A DNA stretch of 64,000 bases, taken from positions 1 to 64,000 of the forward strand of contig NZ_BLYC01000012.1 of NCBI RefSeq assembly GCF_019721995.1. Direction: 5' to 3'. The position numbers and the translations under genes are program-made. The notes below the pieces were generated by a model that searched no databases, was not told where the DNA came from, and worked only from the letters and a program-made list of their open reading frames with translations. This DNA is from Bathymodiolus japonicus methanotrophic gill symbiont. GTDB lineage: Bacteria > Pseudomonadota > Gammaproteobacteria > Methylococcales > Methylomonadaceae. The stretch's first letter is position 1; the number at the start of each line of letters is the position of its first letter. Positions 36,897-47,049 of this stretch are shown one piece after another.

Positions 36897-38142
36897 TTAC
36901 TTTCTCCATATTATCCCAGATTAATCGGGGGTCAAACGCCATTGCGGCTAACATAGTTAATACCACTACGGCGCCAAAGGCAACCGCTCCCGCACCGACT
37001 TCTATCACCATCAGCCCCGAAATTTGAATTAAAGCAGCCATTAATGTATCGACAAAAATATCCACCATCGACCAGCGTCCAATAAATTCGGTAAGTCGAT
37101 ACAGGTGAGTTCGTTCCTTAGGGCGCCATTGTGATTTAAAGTGTACTGAAATCAATAGAAATGACAGGATGGCTAATTTAATAGTGGGCACACAGATACT
37201 TGCGATAAACAGGATGATCGCTAACGGCAGGTCTCCAGATGTTGCCAGATAAATAACGCCACTAATAATCGTATCACCCTCAGTTTTTCCTAAACTGGTA
37301 ACCTCCATAACCGGTAATAAATTAGCCGGAATATACATAACAAAAGCGGCTATAACTAGTGCTGTGCAACGATTAAAACTATCTGGTTTGCGTAGATGTA
37401 TTGGAGCATCACAACGGGGGCAGCTGGATTCATGCCCGGCAGTAACTGTGCATAATAAATGACAGTTATGCCAATTAATTAATTGTACTCCCGACTTAAA
37501 TTTTTGTAGCTCTACTCCTTGAACTTTGGGGCTAATCTGTCCCCAAAGCATCTCGGTGTCCAGGTCATTCAAAATAGCAGCGATAAAAATCATTAGCAAA
37601 GCGAAAGTCCATAATGCAATGCTTGGCACCACAGTGGCTAATGCAGATAATTTAACCACTGAAACCAGAATACCCAGCATTAACACCTCTAGCATACTCC
37701 ATGAGGTAACAATACGCACTAAACGGTACATTTGCGGTGCAAAAGGAGGGATTCGATTAAAATGAACCGGCAAAAGAATATACAATAAACCTGCCAATTG
37801 TATAACAGGTGCGCCAATAGTGGTTAAAAACACCAGCCCGGCAAGAAATTCCATCTCATTATTAAACAGGTATTTCACACAACCAAATAATGTGGCTGCC
37901 ATCTCGTGGCCTTCTGCATCTACCTGGATAATAGGGTAAACATTGGAGATCACCAATAAAACCAGAGCGGTTATAACCAGTGCCAGAGTATGCTCAATAC
38001 TTTTAGCAGGTGCTATACGCTGACACTTACGTAAAGTCGCATCACATTGGCAACATTTAACCGCGCCATCCTCAGGCATATCACTTATCTGCTGTAATAA
38101 TCCACAGTCGTGACAAACAGTGATGGGGACATATTGAGTCAT
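36889..38142 (-). CDS. pqiA: PqiA, inner-membrane protein
   Basis: 417 residues with two repeated halves. Each half has a cytoplasmic zinc-ribbon-like motif (CHDCGLLQQ...CCQCDATL; CHLLCTVTAGHESSCPRCD) followed by four membrane helices. First gene of pqiABC. Its promoter should lie in 38143-38313, just before element B, which may have altered regulation. Confidence 0.93.
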   Translation of the reverse strand: MTQYVPITVCHDCGLLQQISDMPEDGAVKCCQCDATLRKCQRIAPAKSIEHTLALVITALVLLVISNVYPIIQVDAEGHEMAATLFGCVKYLFNNEMEFLAGLVFLTTIGAPVIQLAGLLYILLPVHFNRIPPFAPQMYRLVRIVTSWSMLEVLMLGILVSVVKLSALATVVPSIALWTFALLMIFIAAILNDLDTEMLWGQISPKVQGVELQKFKSGVQLINWHNCHLLCTVTAGHESSCPRCDAPIHLRKPDSFNRCTALVIAAFVMYIPANLLPVMEVTSLGKTEGDTIISGVIYLATSGDLPLAIILFIASICVPTIKLAILSFLLISVHFKSQWRPKERTHLYRLTEFIGRWSMVDIFVDTLMAALIQISGLMVIEVGAGAVAFGAVVVLTMLAAMAFDPRLIWDNMEKVNE

Positions 38143-38313
38143 AAAGAACTACGCATATTTAATGAACTATTATTTTAGCAATATTTAATTTGCATAGAAT
38201 AGAAAATAAGGGATATAGCCATTCCGTGCACGTTCTTTAGTATGCAACACATTTATTATTTATTATAGTTAAATCATTACTATTTTCTCTGCCATTTCGC
38301 GCCATACCATATT
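38143..38313. promoter_or_regulatory. pqiA upstream region
   Basis: AT-rich leader of the pqiABC operon, ending at element B. No specific promoter motif is claimed. Confidence 0.3.
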
Positions 38314-38573
38314 CAGGCGCGCCATGCTACCTCACGAAATTCCGGGACTCCTGTCGCCGTAATTCGTTCACCTACGCAGCGAATAGGAGATGCTCCAGCC
38401 GCCCTGCGTCCGCCACAGACTGAGCACAAAGCAGCTCAGTCATGGCTACCACAAATGGCTCTACGGCTATTCGGGATAAAATTTTAGCCTCCCTCGCGCG
38501 CTATCGCGCACTTCGGATTGGCAAATTTCCCTGCGCCTTCTGGAGACTATCAGCCCGTCCGGGGCTGACAGCG
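38314..38573 (+). repeat. structured element, family B
   Basis: A 260-bp copy, CAGGCGCGCC to GCTGACAGCG, joined directly to a truncated inverted element C. Confidence 0.95.
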
Positions 38574-38836
38574 AGTGAAGATTTTTAGTCCGCGATAGCC
38601 GTAGGGCCGTTGTTTTGTCGGAGTCTGAGCGTTAGCGAAGGTGGAGACAAAATAAAAGGCCATCCGACACGGCGTCAAGTCATTTGGAGCCTATGTTCCG
38701 ACCCCTTGTTGGGTCGGGACGAGGTGACGAGGACGAATCGGGGCCGCCGGAGGCATTAGTGGTCGCGTTAAGTTTTTGCCGCTTGCTTGGGCTGGGATGC
38801 CCAAAACAAGCTTTCGCAAAAATAGCGACTCCCCGC
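38574..38836 (-). repeat. structured element, family C, inverted, truncated
   Basis: Lacks the terminal ~32 bp of the CAGCG end, where element B abuts it. The other end (ACTCCCCGC) enters an ISb fragment between GTCACT- and TTAATC-type flanks. Confidence 0.92.
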
Positions 38837-39250
38837 TTAATCTCTTTGCCGCCACGTACACGTATTATCTGATCAATGCCTTTGTTAATCGAATTAAAGT
38901 AGCTCTCGACTGACCTTATTCTACCTCTATATTCAATATTTTGGTTTTTACGTAATTGGCTAATCACCTGCGAGCCTCCAGATTCTTTAGCGGCTTCGTC
39001 CATAAAGGCTTTTTCACCATAAAGCGCATCAGCCAGTACGCCTTTAATTTTAATAAGGCTATGCGCAACTTTAAACTCTTTTAATAAGCCTAATGCAATC
39101 TCTGTTTTGGTCGGGTAGGCACTGTCACGTTCAGGCTTAATAGGCCGATCTTTTTTTGCTATACCGCTCTTTTTCAACCGTTTATCTTCTTTATCCCACT
39201 GCTTTAAGGCTGGATCCGGCATATAAAAGAAAAAACCGACAGGCACTGTA
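38837..39250 (-). pseudogene. ISb transposase, internal fragment
   Basis: Codes for PVGFFFYMPDPALKQWDKED through IIRVRGGKEIK of the ISb transposase, nearly identical to 22200-22580. Bounded on both sides by family-C elements. Confidence 0.9.
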
Positions 39251-39545
39251 GCGGGGAGTCGCTATTTTTGCGAAAGCTTGTTTTGGGCATCCCAGCCCAA
39301 GCAAGCAGCAAAAACTTAACGCGACCACTTATGCCTCCGGCGGCCCCGATTCGTCCTCGTCACCTCGTCCCGACCCAACAAGGGGTCGGAACATAGGCTC
39401 CAAATGACTTGACGCCGTGTCGGATGGCCTTTTATTTTGTCTCCACCTTCGCTAACGCTCAGACTCCGACAAAATAACGGCCCTACGGCTATCGCGGACT
39501 AAAAATCATCACTTCGCTTAGGCTCCGTTTCCCTGATTTTCAGCG
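39251..39545 (+). repeat. structured element, family C
   Basis: A 295-bp copy. Left flank GGCACTGTA matches ISb exactly; the right flank is ISc, so ISb and ISc are joined across it. Confidence 0.95.
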
Positions 39546-41184
39546 TCCGCGATAACGTTAATGGTGTAATCTACAGCAACACGGCTATGTTTTTCACGTA
39601 GTCGTCCGATACGTTCCAGTATTTTGTCGTATTTTTTAAGGGTCCTTTTTTGCTCAGACCTGTGTGCAGTTTTTCCAGGGCCTCTTCCAGACGAGCATGG
39701 AAGCGATTACGGATACCTTGTTCTTTTTTTGCTTTTTGTTCTGAATGACAATCAGGCGCGCCATGCTACCTCACGAAATTCTGGGGCTCCTGTCGCCATA
39801 ATTCGTTCACCTACGCAGCGGATGGGAGATGCCCTGAACGCCCTGCGTCCGCAACGACTACGCACAAAAGCCGCTTCGTCATTACTACCTCACTGGCTGG
39901 ACGGCTATTCGGAATGCAATTCTTGCTCCTCTCGCGTGCTGCTAGCACACGTCGAATCAGCGAATTGCCCTGTCGCCTATCAGGGGCTAAAAATCACCAC
40001 TTCGCTAAGCTCCGTTTCCATGATTTTCAGCGAGAGTCGGGTTTCCCCGGTTTCTTGATCAACTTCACGATAAACAACAACATTGCTGTCCCGGGTATCC
40101 CTGACCGCTACCGGAGTTTTCTGATCTCTTGGGTTTTTTACATGTTGTTCTCGACTGACAACGAGATAATGATAATCTTGTTCGATTAACCAGGCAATAT
40201 TGTCAGCGCTGGCAATGCCGGCATCCATGATAACCACCGGCTTTATTTGATGAAAGGGATCCTTGTCTCGCAGTTCGTCAAGCATCAGTTTCAAGGTCGC
40301 GGGCTCACTGGCGTTGCCGGGAAAAACCTGACTACTCAATGGAAAGCCGTCACCATCCAGAACCAGCCCCAGAGTAACCAACGGGCAATCAGTGCGTTTC
40401 TCTTTAGAGCGACCGAATTTCGCTTTCGGGTTTCGGGCGCACTGGCCTTCAAAATAAGTATTGGTCAGATCGTACAATACAATCTTGCGGTTTAAATTGA
40501 ACAACGTCTGCTCTCGGTCAGCCAGAAAATATTCAAGAGTTGCCTGATGTTTGAGTAGCTTGTCACTGACTGTATATAATCGCGTCAGGCTGGTGTTACC
40601 GTAGTCATGACCCAGTAATTCGCCCAGGCCTGTTCGATTTTGCAACCAGTCATGTGTTTGCAGTTCACTGCTGGGTGAAACCATACGTCCTATGATAGTG
40701 CCCTGGGCCGTCGCCGTATCTACTTTATTAAAGCCCAGCGCCATGAGTTTCTCGTCTAGCTGTAACTGCTGTGCGGGGCATGCAGTGCCAGGGTTTCAAC
40801 ACCAATACTACGGGCATTAATGGCTTCGACATGATTAATATCGACATGATGAAAATCTCGCGTTGTTGTTTTTGAATCTAGCGGTTGTGACAGTTTTGCA
40901 GTCATCAGTGAGCTATAGCGCTGGGCTGTTGCTTCCAGAAGTTGATTTAAATCATCGGCTAAATTGAATAGCTCTTCCTGATGTGGTTCCAAACCTTGCT
41001 GTAATTGTTCGATTCTGGCCGTCAGCAAGGGCCAGTACTTTTTATCAATCGTAAAGTCCGCACCTATATTGAGCAATGTACGTTGCTTGACTTGTTTTCC
41101 TATACGCACAGATTCTACAATGCGGTAAGTGAAATAAGCTGAGCCGTCTTCAAGGCTTTTTGTTTTGGTTCTTCGAATATACAT
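39546..41184 (-). pseudogene. ISc transposase, IS1634-like
   Basis: Starts MYIRRTKTKSLEDGSAYFTY with KQRTLLNIGADFTI. A frameshift near 40750 separates the next part, KVDTATAQGTIIGRMVSPSS, LYDLTNTYFEGQ, RSKEKRTDCPLVTLGLVLD and VVIMDAGIASADNIAWL. Element A (39753-40032) then interrupts, and EQGIRNRFHARLEEALEKL continues to the element C junction. The DLTNTYFEG and MDAGIAS motifs mark the catalytic Asps of this family. The C-terminal part with the Glu is missing. Confidence 0.82.
39753..40032 (+). repeat. structured element, family A
   Basis: A 280-bp copy within ISc, antisense to its transposase. Confidence 0.95.
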
Positions 41185-41350
41185 ACCACTAGCATCGGTG
41201 AAAAACCAGGGAAAATCAAGGGGCAGAGCAAGTTAAGATGGCACTACAGAGACCCTCAAAAAAAACACCATTGATTCTAAAGGGATTTTTACGATGAATT
41301 TTTAATGCGAATTATAAATCAATGACTTGAAGAGATAAAAGTGACGAAGA

Positions 41351-41590
41351 TAGGTTAGCCCAGCAAACAGAGTTCATTAGCAGTATGCCCGTTAAACAAG
41401 TGCCCAACCAAGCGGCTTGAATCCGTGTCAAAGCGGCTCCGGGTTTTAGCTGATTGAGCGCATCATTTAAATCGTCAATATAGCTTTGGATAAAGGTGGC
41501 TGGGGCATTCATTAACATGGGCTTACACCGATAAAATTACAACAACCTCAGAATACCTGATTTTACCTTCTCAATATCAAAAACTTGAAC
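41351..41590 (-). pseudogene. ISb N-terminal fragment and end
   Basis: MLMNAPATFIQSYIDDLNDA to LLMNSVCWA and the ISb terminal repeat (AAAACTTGAACATCCAG at 41574-41590). It joins ISa at the TAAAA/TTTTA site, the same junction as at 21294/23103. Confidence 0.85.
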
Positions 41591-41968
41591 ATCCAGTAAA
41601 AGTAATTTCAAGGAAACTAAAGCTTGGTCTTCCAATACCCGCTCACTTGAAAATCAAATGCGCCTGACTGCAATGAGCTATAATTTAATGCGCGTGTTTG
41701 AAGAGATTTCAAAAACACAACAGCCAGAATTGATTCATCCATCGGATAAAAAATATAGCGAGGCTCTGGAGATTAGGCAGCAACAGGCTCAAAAACGAGA
41801 TCGTTTTGTGAATCCATTATTTTTCCAGGCAAGAATATCTCGTATCAGCTCGTATACCATTCGGGCAGTTCAAAACGCAATAATAACAGGAATGTCTTTA
41901 CAGTGCTTTATGAGCTCTCTTGTGGCGAGGTTAGTTTCACGGCATCAATTGATAGGGGAACACTGATG
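41591..41968 (+). pseudogene. ISa transposase 3' fragment and end
   Basis: SNFKETKAWSSNTRSLENQM through VARLVSRHQLIGEH and the terminal CACTGATG. The rest of this ISa is lost on the ISb side. It is inserted in ISd at CTGT/GTGACGGA. Confidence 0.88.
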
Positions 41969-42224
41969 GTGACGGATAAACTTAGATCGGTCGTAAACAA
42001 AGCAATCCACTGTGTGTGACGAAACCCCCAGACAACCTGAACGGGTCGTTTCAATGTTTTCAGCATGACAACGCGACTATAAGCCCTGACTTCACGCTGT
42101 TTTCCATAGAGATTCACGGTATACGATCGGGCCTTTTGTTGTACTGTTTTTGCCATGTCTGTGGCTGACCCCAGACGCTGCCCGTACTTTTTATTCCGCC
42201 CCCTCTGCTTGGGTTTTCTTTTTT

Positions 42225-42504
42225 CAGGCGCGCCATGCTACCTCACGAAATTCCGGGACTCCTGTCGCCATAATTCGTTCACCTACGCAGCGGATGGGAG
42301 ATGCCCTGAAAGCCCTGCGTCCGCAACGACTACGCACAAAAGCCGCTTCGTCATTACTACCTCACTGGCTGGACGGCTATTCGGAATGCAATTCTTGCTC
42401 CTCTCGCGTGCTGCTAGCACACGTCGAATCAGCGAATTGCCCTGTCGCCTATCAGGGACTAAAAATCACCACTTCGCTAAGCTCCGTTTCCATGATTTTC
42501 AGCG
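42225..42504 (+). repeat. structured element, family A
   Basis: A 280-bp copy; empty site in ISd copy 2 is TTCTTTTTT|CTGGACG, restored exactly. Confidence 0.95.
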
Positions 42505-42769
42505 CTGGACGATCGTACAGTACATTATTGCACCTTAACCTAGAGAGAATATTAAACCGGCTTCCGATAGCTTTGTAAACAGGCTTCCATAGGCCATTGT
42601 TGCCAAACCAGCTATCAGTGACTGTCAATATCGGAGCGGTGGAAAAATGTTCTGCAATTGCAATCAGCATTTGAGCCGCCTGAGCCATCTTGGTCTGGAA
42701 AGGAACGACATCACCTCTTATCGTGGCGGTTTCTTTTTTTGCCTGAATTGTTTTTAAGGGGAGATAAAA

Positions 42770-43064
42770 TTGGGGAGTCGCTATTTTTGCGAAAGCTTGT
42801 TTTGGGCATCCCAGCCCAAGCAAGCAGCAAAAACTTAACGCGACCACTTATGCCTCCGGCGGCCCCGATTCGTCCTCGTCACCTCGTCCCGACCCAACAA
42901 GGGGTCGGAACATAGGCTCCAAATGACTTGACGCCGTGTCGGATGGCCTTTTATTTTGTCTCCACCTTCGCTAACGCTCAGACTCCGACAAAACAACGGC
43001 CCTACGGCTATCGCGGACTAAAAATCTTCACTTCGCTAAAGCTCCGTTTCCAGGATTTTCAGCG
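42770..43064 (+). repeat. structured element, family C
   Basis: A 295-bp copy. Left start reads TTGGGGAGTC, so the two bases before GGGGAG vary between copies. Right flank TCGGAAATC as in ISd copy 2. Confidence 0.93.
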
Positions 43065-43148
43065 TCGGAAATCTAAAAATAAGCACGCCCAGCGACCTTT
43101 GACCTGTTTCAGCAACCCTACCGATACAATGTTTTGTGCCCATGGATA

Positions 43149-43408
43149 CAGGCGCGCCATGCTACCTCACGAAATTCCGGGACTCCTGTCGCCGTAATTC
43201 GTTCACCTACGCAGCGAATAGGAGATGCTCCAGCCGCCCTGCGTCCGCCACAGACTGAGCACAAAGCAGCTCAGTCATGGCTACCACAAATGGCTCTACG
43301 GCTATTCGGGATAAAATTTTAGCCTCCCTCGCGCGCTATCGCGCACTTCGGATTGGCAAATTTCCCTGCGCCTTCTGGAGACTATCAGCCCGTCCGGGGC
43401 TGACAGCG
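43149..43408 (+). repeat. structured element, family B
   Basis: A 260-bp copy; left flank CCCATGGATA as in ISd copy 2, right flank GTTTGCTTTG against ATTTGCTTTG there, a one-base ambiguity. Confidence 0.93.
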
Positions 43409-43793
43409 GTTTGCTTTGATTCGATTTGGCCGCGTGGTCAAAAATGGCTTCACAGCCGAAGATCTTCTTGCCTACTTTAGTGATAATGAAGTCATCCAGT
43501 GCAACCAATATGCGCCCATCTGTTTCAGGAGACGGAATCAGCTCCCAGATAGTTTTCCACAGCCCAGCCCACGGAAAAGTTGAAGAAGCCATGAAAGTGT
43601 AAAAGCGCTTATTCTTGATCTCAAACCCAAACAACGTATCAAGGCAACGCCAAAGATTAGATGTCATCGACGACGTAAAGGGAACGATAATAGACAGGAT
43701 CGTGTAAACAAACAGAGAGGCTCGTTCGCGGCCTAAAGTGGTTTTGGAAAAATGATCTTGAAGCGGAAGTAAAGTATCGCGTAAAATGAACAT
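43409..43793 (-). pseudogene. ISd transposase N-terminal part
   Basis: FILRDTLLPLQDHFSKTTLG, SIIVPFTSSMTSNLWRCL and GRILVALDDFIITKVGKKIF (first catalytic Asp) through HAAKSNQSK, then element B. Remaining codons lie in the pieces at 43065-43148, 42505-42769 and 41969-42224. Confidence 0.88.
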
Positions 43794-44001
43794 GAATGAG
43801 GTCGTTTTATTTGTATAATCAATGTGTTATAAACTTTCATTATACAGTAAAACTAGGCCTCATTAACGACTAACCTGTTGTTTTTAAAAAGAATTAAAGT
43901 ATTTTAGTCAACGGAATGCCATTAATATTAATGATATCTAATATTTCAGAAAAATAAGCATTAGCTGATATTCTTATGCTTTAAAAACTAGGAAACTTCA
44001 G

Positions 44002-44025
44002 TTATAAAGTATTCGCTGTAATATT
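44002..44025. other. short flank with ISa target duplication
   Basis: GTAATATT at 44018-44025 repeats at 45560-45567, the 8-bp target duplication of ISa copy 5 upstream of gcvH. Confidence 0.85.
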
Positions 44026-45559
44026 CATCAGTGTTCCCATTGAAAGAAGAAGTACCTAAACAAAGCAGCCTATAACCTACCTGAAGGTAGCACCACTCGA
44101 ATATTTCCATCTTTTTGATTTTAATCACTTATAACAGAAAATAGACACTCTGTAGGCACCGTAAAAAAACAACAAATAATTTCAAATAAAGCTTGCAATT
44201 GCCGAAAAAATTTTTCTAAAAATTTCCGTTTTAATCACCTCATAAACGGATATCACCCATGCTTAAAGACCTACCACTCTCTGAACATATTCACCAACAC
44301 TGCAATGAAAGTATGGAACGTTCCCTGTTAGCAGAGCGTCATCCTTTGTGGGCTCGTTCATGCCCAGAGTTGAAGGATATCGACTTTATTCGCCTTGGGT
44401 TATTACGCTGTATCAGTGTAGTCGATAGTGGTCGCCATTTCCTCCAAACCAATGAACAGATTTATGGCCAGCTGCTTCCCCACTCAACGTATTTTAAATC
44501 ACTGAAGTCGCATAGACGAACAAGTATGCTTGAGGCATTTGAACAGCAGAGCTATCATCTTCACGCTGAAACACTGCTGTCGCAAGGCATTGATTATCTT
44601 AAAGCATTCCCGGAACTTGACGAATACACCATAGAAGCAGCGGATGGACATTTTATTGATCATGCCTGCCATACTGAAAAAAACAGCAAGGGGAAAGTTT
44701 ATGCGGCTGGGGGGATTTACGCGTTGAATCTCAGAAGTGGGTTGCTCAGATTTCTTTGTCTGGTGACAAACGGAACTCAGAGGCATCAAGAAATACCTGT
44801 GTTACGAGATCATATTGAAAAGCAAAACAAGGGAAATAACAGCTCTCAGAAACATCTCTATGTCTACGATAAAGCCGTCACCGACTTTGTCTGGTGGGAT
44901 CGGCAGAAACGACATGCTAATTACATGATTTCAATGCTAAAAGAAAATTCAATTGCGACTCTGGTTGAGTCTATCCCTTTTGACTCCCGCCATGAGATCA
45001 ATACAGGGGTTGAAGCATACAGTGTGTACGAAAACAAGGGCATCAAATTTAACGTGGTGGATTACCGTGATCCAGAAACCGGAAAACTTCACCGGTTTGT
45101 GACAACCTTGCCAATGACTATTAACCCTGGAACCATTGCCATGCTGTATTTCAAGCGATGGACGATTGAAAAGACATTCAATAACACTAAAAGTAATTTC
45201 AAGGAAACTAAAGCTTGGTCTTCCAATACCCGCTCACTTGAAAATCAAATGCGCCTGACTGCAATGAGCTATAATTTAATGCGCGTGTTTGAAGAGAGTT
45301 CAAAAACACAACAGCCAGAATTGATTCATCCATCGGATAAAAAATATAGCGAGGCTCTGGAGATAAGGCAGCAACAGGCTCAAAAACGAGATCGTTTTGT
45401 GAATCCATTATTTTTCCAGGCAAGAATATCTCGTATCAGCTCGTATACCATTCGGGCAGTTCAAAACGCAATAATAACAGGAATGTCTTTACAGTGCTTT
45501 ATGAGCTCTCTTGTGGCGAGGTTAGTCTCACGGCATCAATTGATAGGGGAACACTGATG
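44026..45559 (+). mobile_element. ISa copy 5, intact
   Basis: 1534 bp, CATCAGTGTTCCC ends, 8-bp duplication GTAATATT. It lies about 80 bases upstream of gcvH in the same direction, so it may have separated gcvH from its original promoter. Confidence 0.95.
44259..45557 (+). CDS. ISa transposase, IS4 family, intact
   Basis: 432 residues, identical to the product of 32818-34116, with the same DDE and Y-R-E-K motifs and no lesion. Two identical intact copies in 64 kb imply recent activity. Confidence 0.95.
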   Translation: MLKDLPLSEHIHQHCNESMERSLLAERHPLWARSCPELKDIDFIRLGLLRCISVVDSGRHFLQTNEQIYGQLLPHSTYFKSLKSHRRTSMLEAFEQQSYHLHAETLLSQGIDYLKAFPELDEYTIEAADGHFIDHACHTEKNSKGKVYAAGGIYALNLRSGLLRFLCLVTNGTQRHQEIPVLRDHIEKQNKGNNSSQKHLYVYDKAVTDFVWWDRQKRHANYMISMLKENSIATLVESIPFDSRHEINTGVEAYSVYENKGIKFNVVDYRDPETGKLHRFVTTLPMTINPGTIAMLYFKRWTIEKTFNNTKSNFKETKAWSSNTRSLENQMRLTAMSYNLMRVFEESSKTQQPELIHPSDKKYSEALEIRQQQAQKRDRFVNPLFFQARISRISSYTIRAVQNAIITGMSLQCFMSSLVARLVSRHQLIGEH

Positions 45560-45637
45560 GTAATATTAGCGGTCAAAAGCAGAATTTAGGATAAAATACC
45601 CACACTGATAATAATTAAAAACGAAGGTAAAACGAGA

Positions 45638-46018
45638 ATGAGTCAAACCCCGGAAGATCTAAAATATGCAGTCACTCATGAGTGGGTGAAGTTAGAAGAC
45701 GATAATATTATTAAAGTGGGCATTACCGATTTTGCGCAGGAAGAGTTAGGTGACCTAGTCTATATAGAGTTACCTGAAGTAGGGCGTCAGTTAGCTATGG
45801 AAGAGCAGTGTGCGGTTGTTGAGTCAGTTAAAACAGCCTCGGATTTATTTAGCCCAATAGCGGGAACTGTGATGGCGGTGAATGAAACTTTAGCCGATGC
45901 GCCGGAGCAAGTGAATGAAGACGCGTTTAACACCTGGTTATTTAGCTTAAAAATTAATAATAAGGATGATTTAGAAAACTTGCTGGATGCAGAAGGTTAT
46001 GAACAAGCGATATCTTGA
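45638..46018 (+). CDS. gcvH: glycine cleavage system H protein
   Basis: 126 residues. The lipoyl attachment site is ESVKTASD with Lys 65; the rest (HEWVKLEDDNIIKVGITDFA, GDLVYIELPEVGR, NEDAFNTWLF) is standard GcvH. It shuttles the aminomethyl group between GcvP, GcvT and the Lpd subunit; those partners are not in the window. A ribosome site GAAGG lies upstream. Its 3' end is part of a tandem duplication: a second copy of the last 28 or so codons is at 48791-48875. Confidence 0.95.
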   Translation: MSQTPEDLKYAVTHEWVKLEDDNIIKVGITDFAQEELGDLVYIELPEVGRQLAMEEQCAVVESVKTASDLFSPIAGTVMAVNETLADAPEQVNEDAFNTWLFSLKINNKDDLENLLDAEGYEQAIS

Positions 46019-46212
46019 TTTAGCTTGCAGAGGAGCAATGTAAGCATAAAACTTTATCCACATTAGCTGTGTACAACTTTGTGGATAGTTTGCTAGCAAG
46101 AACGTTAAAGGACTGTAATTATTATGATTTTATTAAATTGACCAAATAATAGACAGTGCTATAAATCAACGACTTAAGTCTGTTGTGAGACTTGAGTAAG
46201 CAAAAAACATTC
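46019..46212 (+). repeat. gcvH-dgkA spacer, first copy of tandem duplication
   Basis: Almost identical to 48876-49069. Contains TTATCCACATTAGCTGTG and TTGTGGATAG-like sequence. The duplicated unit runs from the gcvH 3' end to early dgkA, about 450 bp without insertions. Confidence 0.85.
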
Positions 46213-46472
46213 CAGGCGCGCCATGCTACCTCACGAAATTCCGGGACTCCTGTCGCCGTAATTCGTTCACCTACGCAGCGAATAGGAGATGCTCCAGCCG
46301 CCCTGCGTCCGCCACAGACTGAGCACAAAGCAGCTCAGTCATGGCTACCACAAATGGCTCTACGGCTATTCGGGATAAAATTTTAGCCTCCCTCGCGCGC
46401 TATCGCGCACTTCGGATTGGCAAATTTCCCTGCGCCTTCTGGAGACTATCAGCCCGTCCGGGGCTGACAGCG
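46213..46472 (+). repeat. structured element, family B
   Basis: A 260-bp copy in the gcvH-dgkA spacer, followed directly by element C. Confidence 0.95.
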
Positions 46473-47042
46473 GGGGAGTCGCTATTTTTGCTGCTTGTTT
46501 TGGGCATCCCAGCCCAAGCAAGCAGCAAAAACTTAACGCGACCACTTATGCCTCCGGCGGCCCCGATTCGTCCTCGTCACCTCGTCCCGACCCAACAAGG
46601 GGTCGGAACATAGGCTCCAAATGACTTGACGCCGTGTCGGATGGCCTTTTATTTTGTCTCCACCTTCGCTAACGCTCAGACTCCGGCAAAATAACGGCCC
46701 TACGGCTATCCAGGCGCGCCATGCTACCTCACGAAATTCCGGGACTCCTGTCGCCATAATTCGTTCACCTACGCAGCGGATGGGAGATGCCCTGAACGCC
46801 CTGCGTCCGCAACGACTACGCACAAAAGCCGCTTCGTCATTACTACCTCACTGGCTGGACGGCTATTCGGAATGCAATTCTTGCTCCTCTCGCGTGCTGC
46901 TAGCACACGTCGAATCAGCGAATTGCCCTGTCGCCTATCAGGGACTAAAAATCACCACTTCGCTAAGCTCCGTTTCCATGATTTTCAGCGGCGGACTAAA
47001 AATCATCACTTCGCTTAGGCTCCGTTTCCCTGATTTTCAGCG
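46473..47042 (+). repeat. structured element, family C, with nested A
   Basis: C runs 46473-46710 and 46991-47042; it lacks GAAAGC in its first hairpin. Family A is nested at 46711-46990 between GGCTATC and GCGGACT, the exact C sequence. So A can insert in C without duplication. Confidence 0.95.
46711..46990 (+). repeat. structured element, family A, nested in C
   Basis: A 280-bp copy. Because the flanks end in C and begin with GCGG, this copy fixes the element ends without ambiguity as CAGGCG...TTCAGCG. Confidence 0.96.
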
Positions 47043-47049
47043 TAAGCAT

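Larger units (their letters stand above)
39546..41350 (-). mobile_element. ISc, IS1634-like, truncated and carrying element A
   Basis: Element with a transposase gene broken in three places. The 5' non-coding side runs to about 41350, where ISb sequence begins; the 3' side is lost at element C (39545). Confidence 0.75.
41969..44001 (-). mobile_element. ISd copy 1, cut by A, C and B elements
   Basis: Compared with ISd copy 2 the pieces 41969-42224, 42505-42769, 43065-43148 and 43409-44001 join in order. The three gaps are one copy each of families A, C and B. The C-terminal end is truncated by ISa; the other end (GGAAACTTCAG, 44001) is intact. Confidence 0.93.

Noticed and set aside
46019-46130. 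TTATCCACA-type sequences in the gcvH-dgkA spacer as a replication origin (DnaA boxes)
   Set aside because: Only one or two box-like sequences per duplicated spacer, no AT-rich unwinding region or dnaA/dnaN neighbours.
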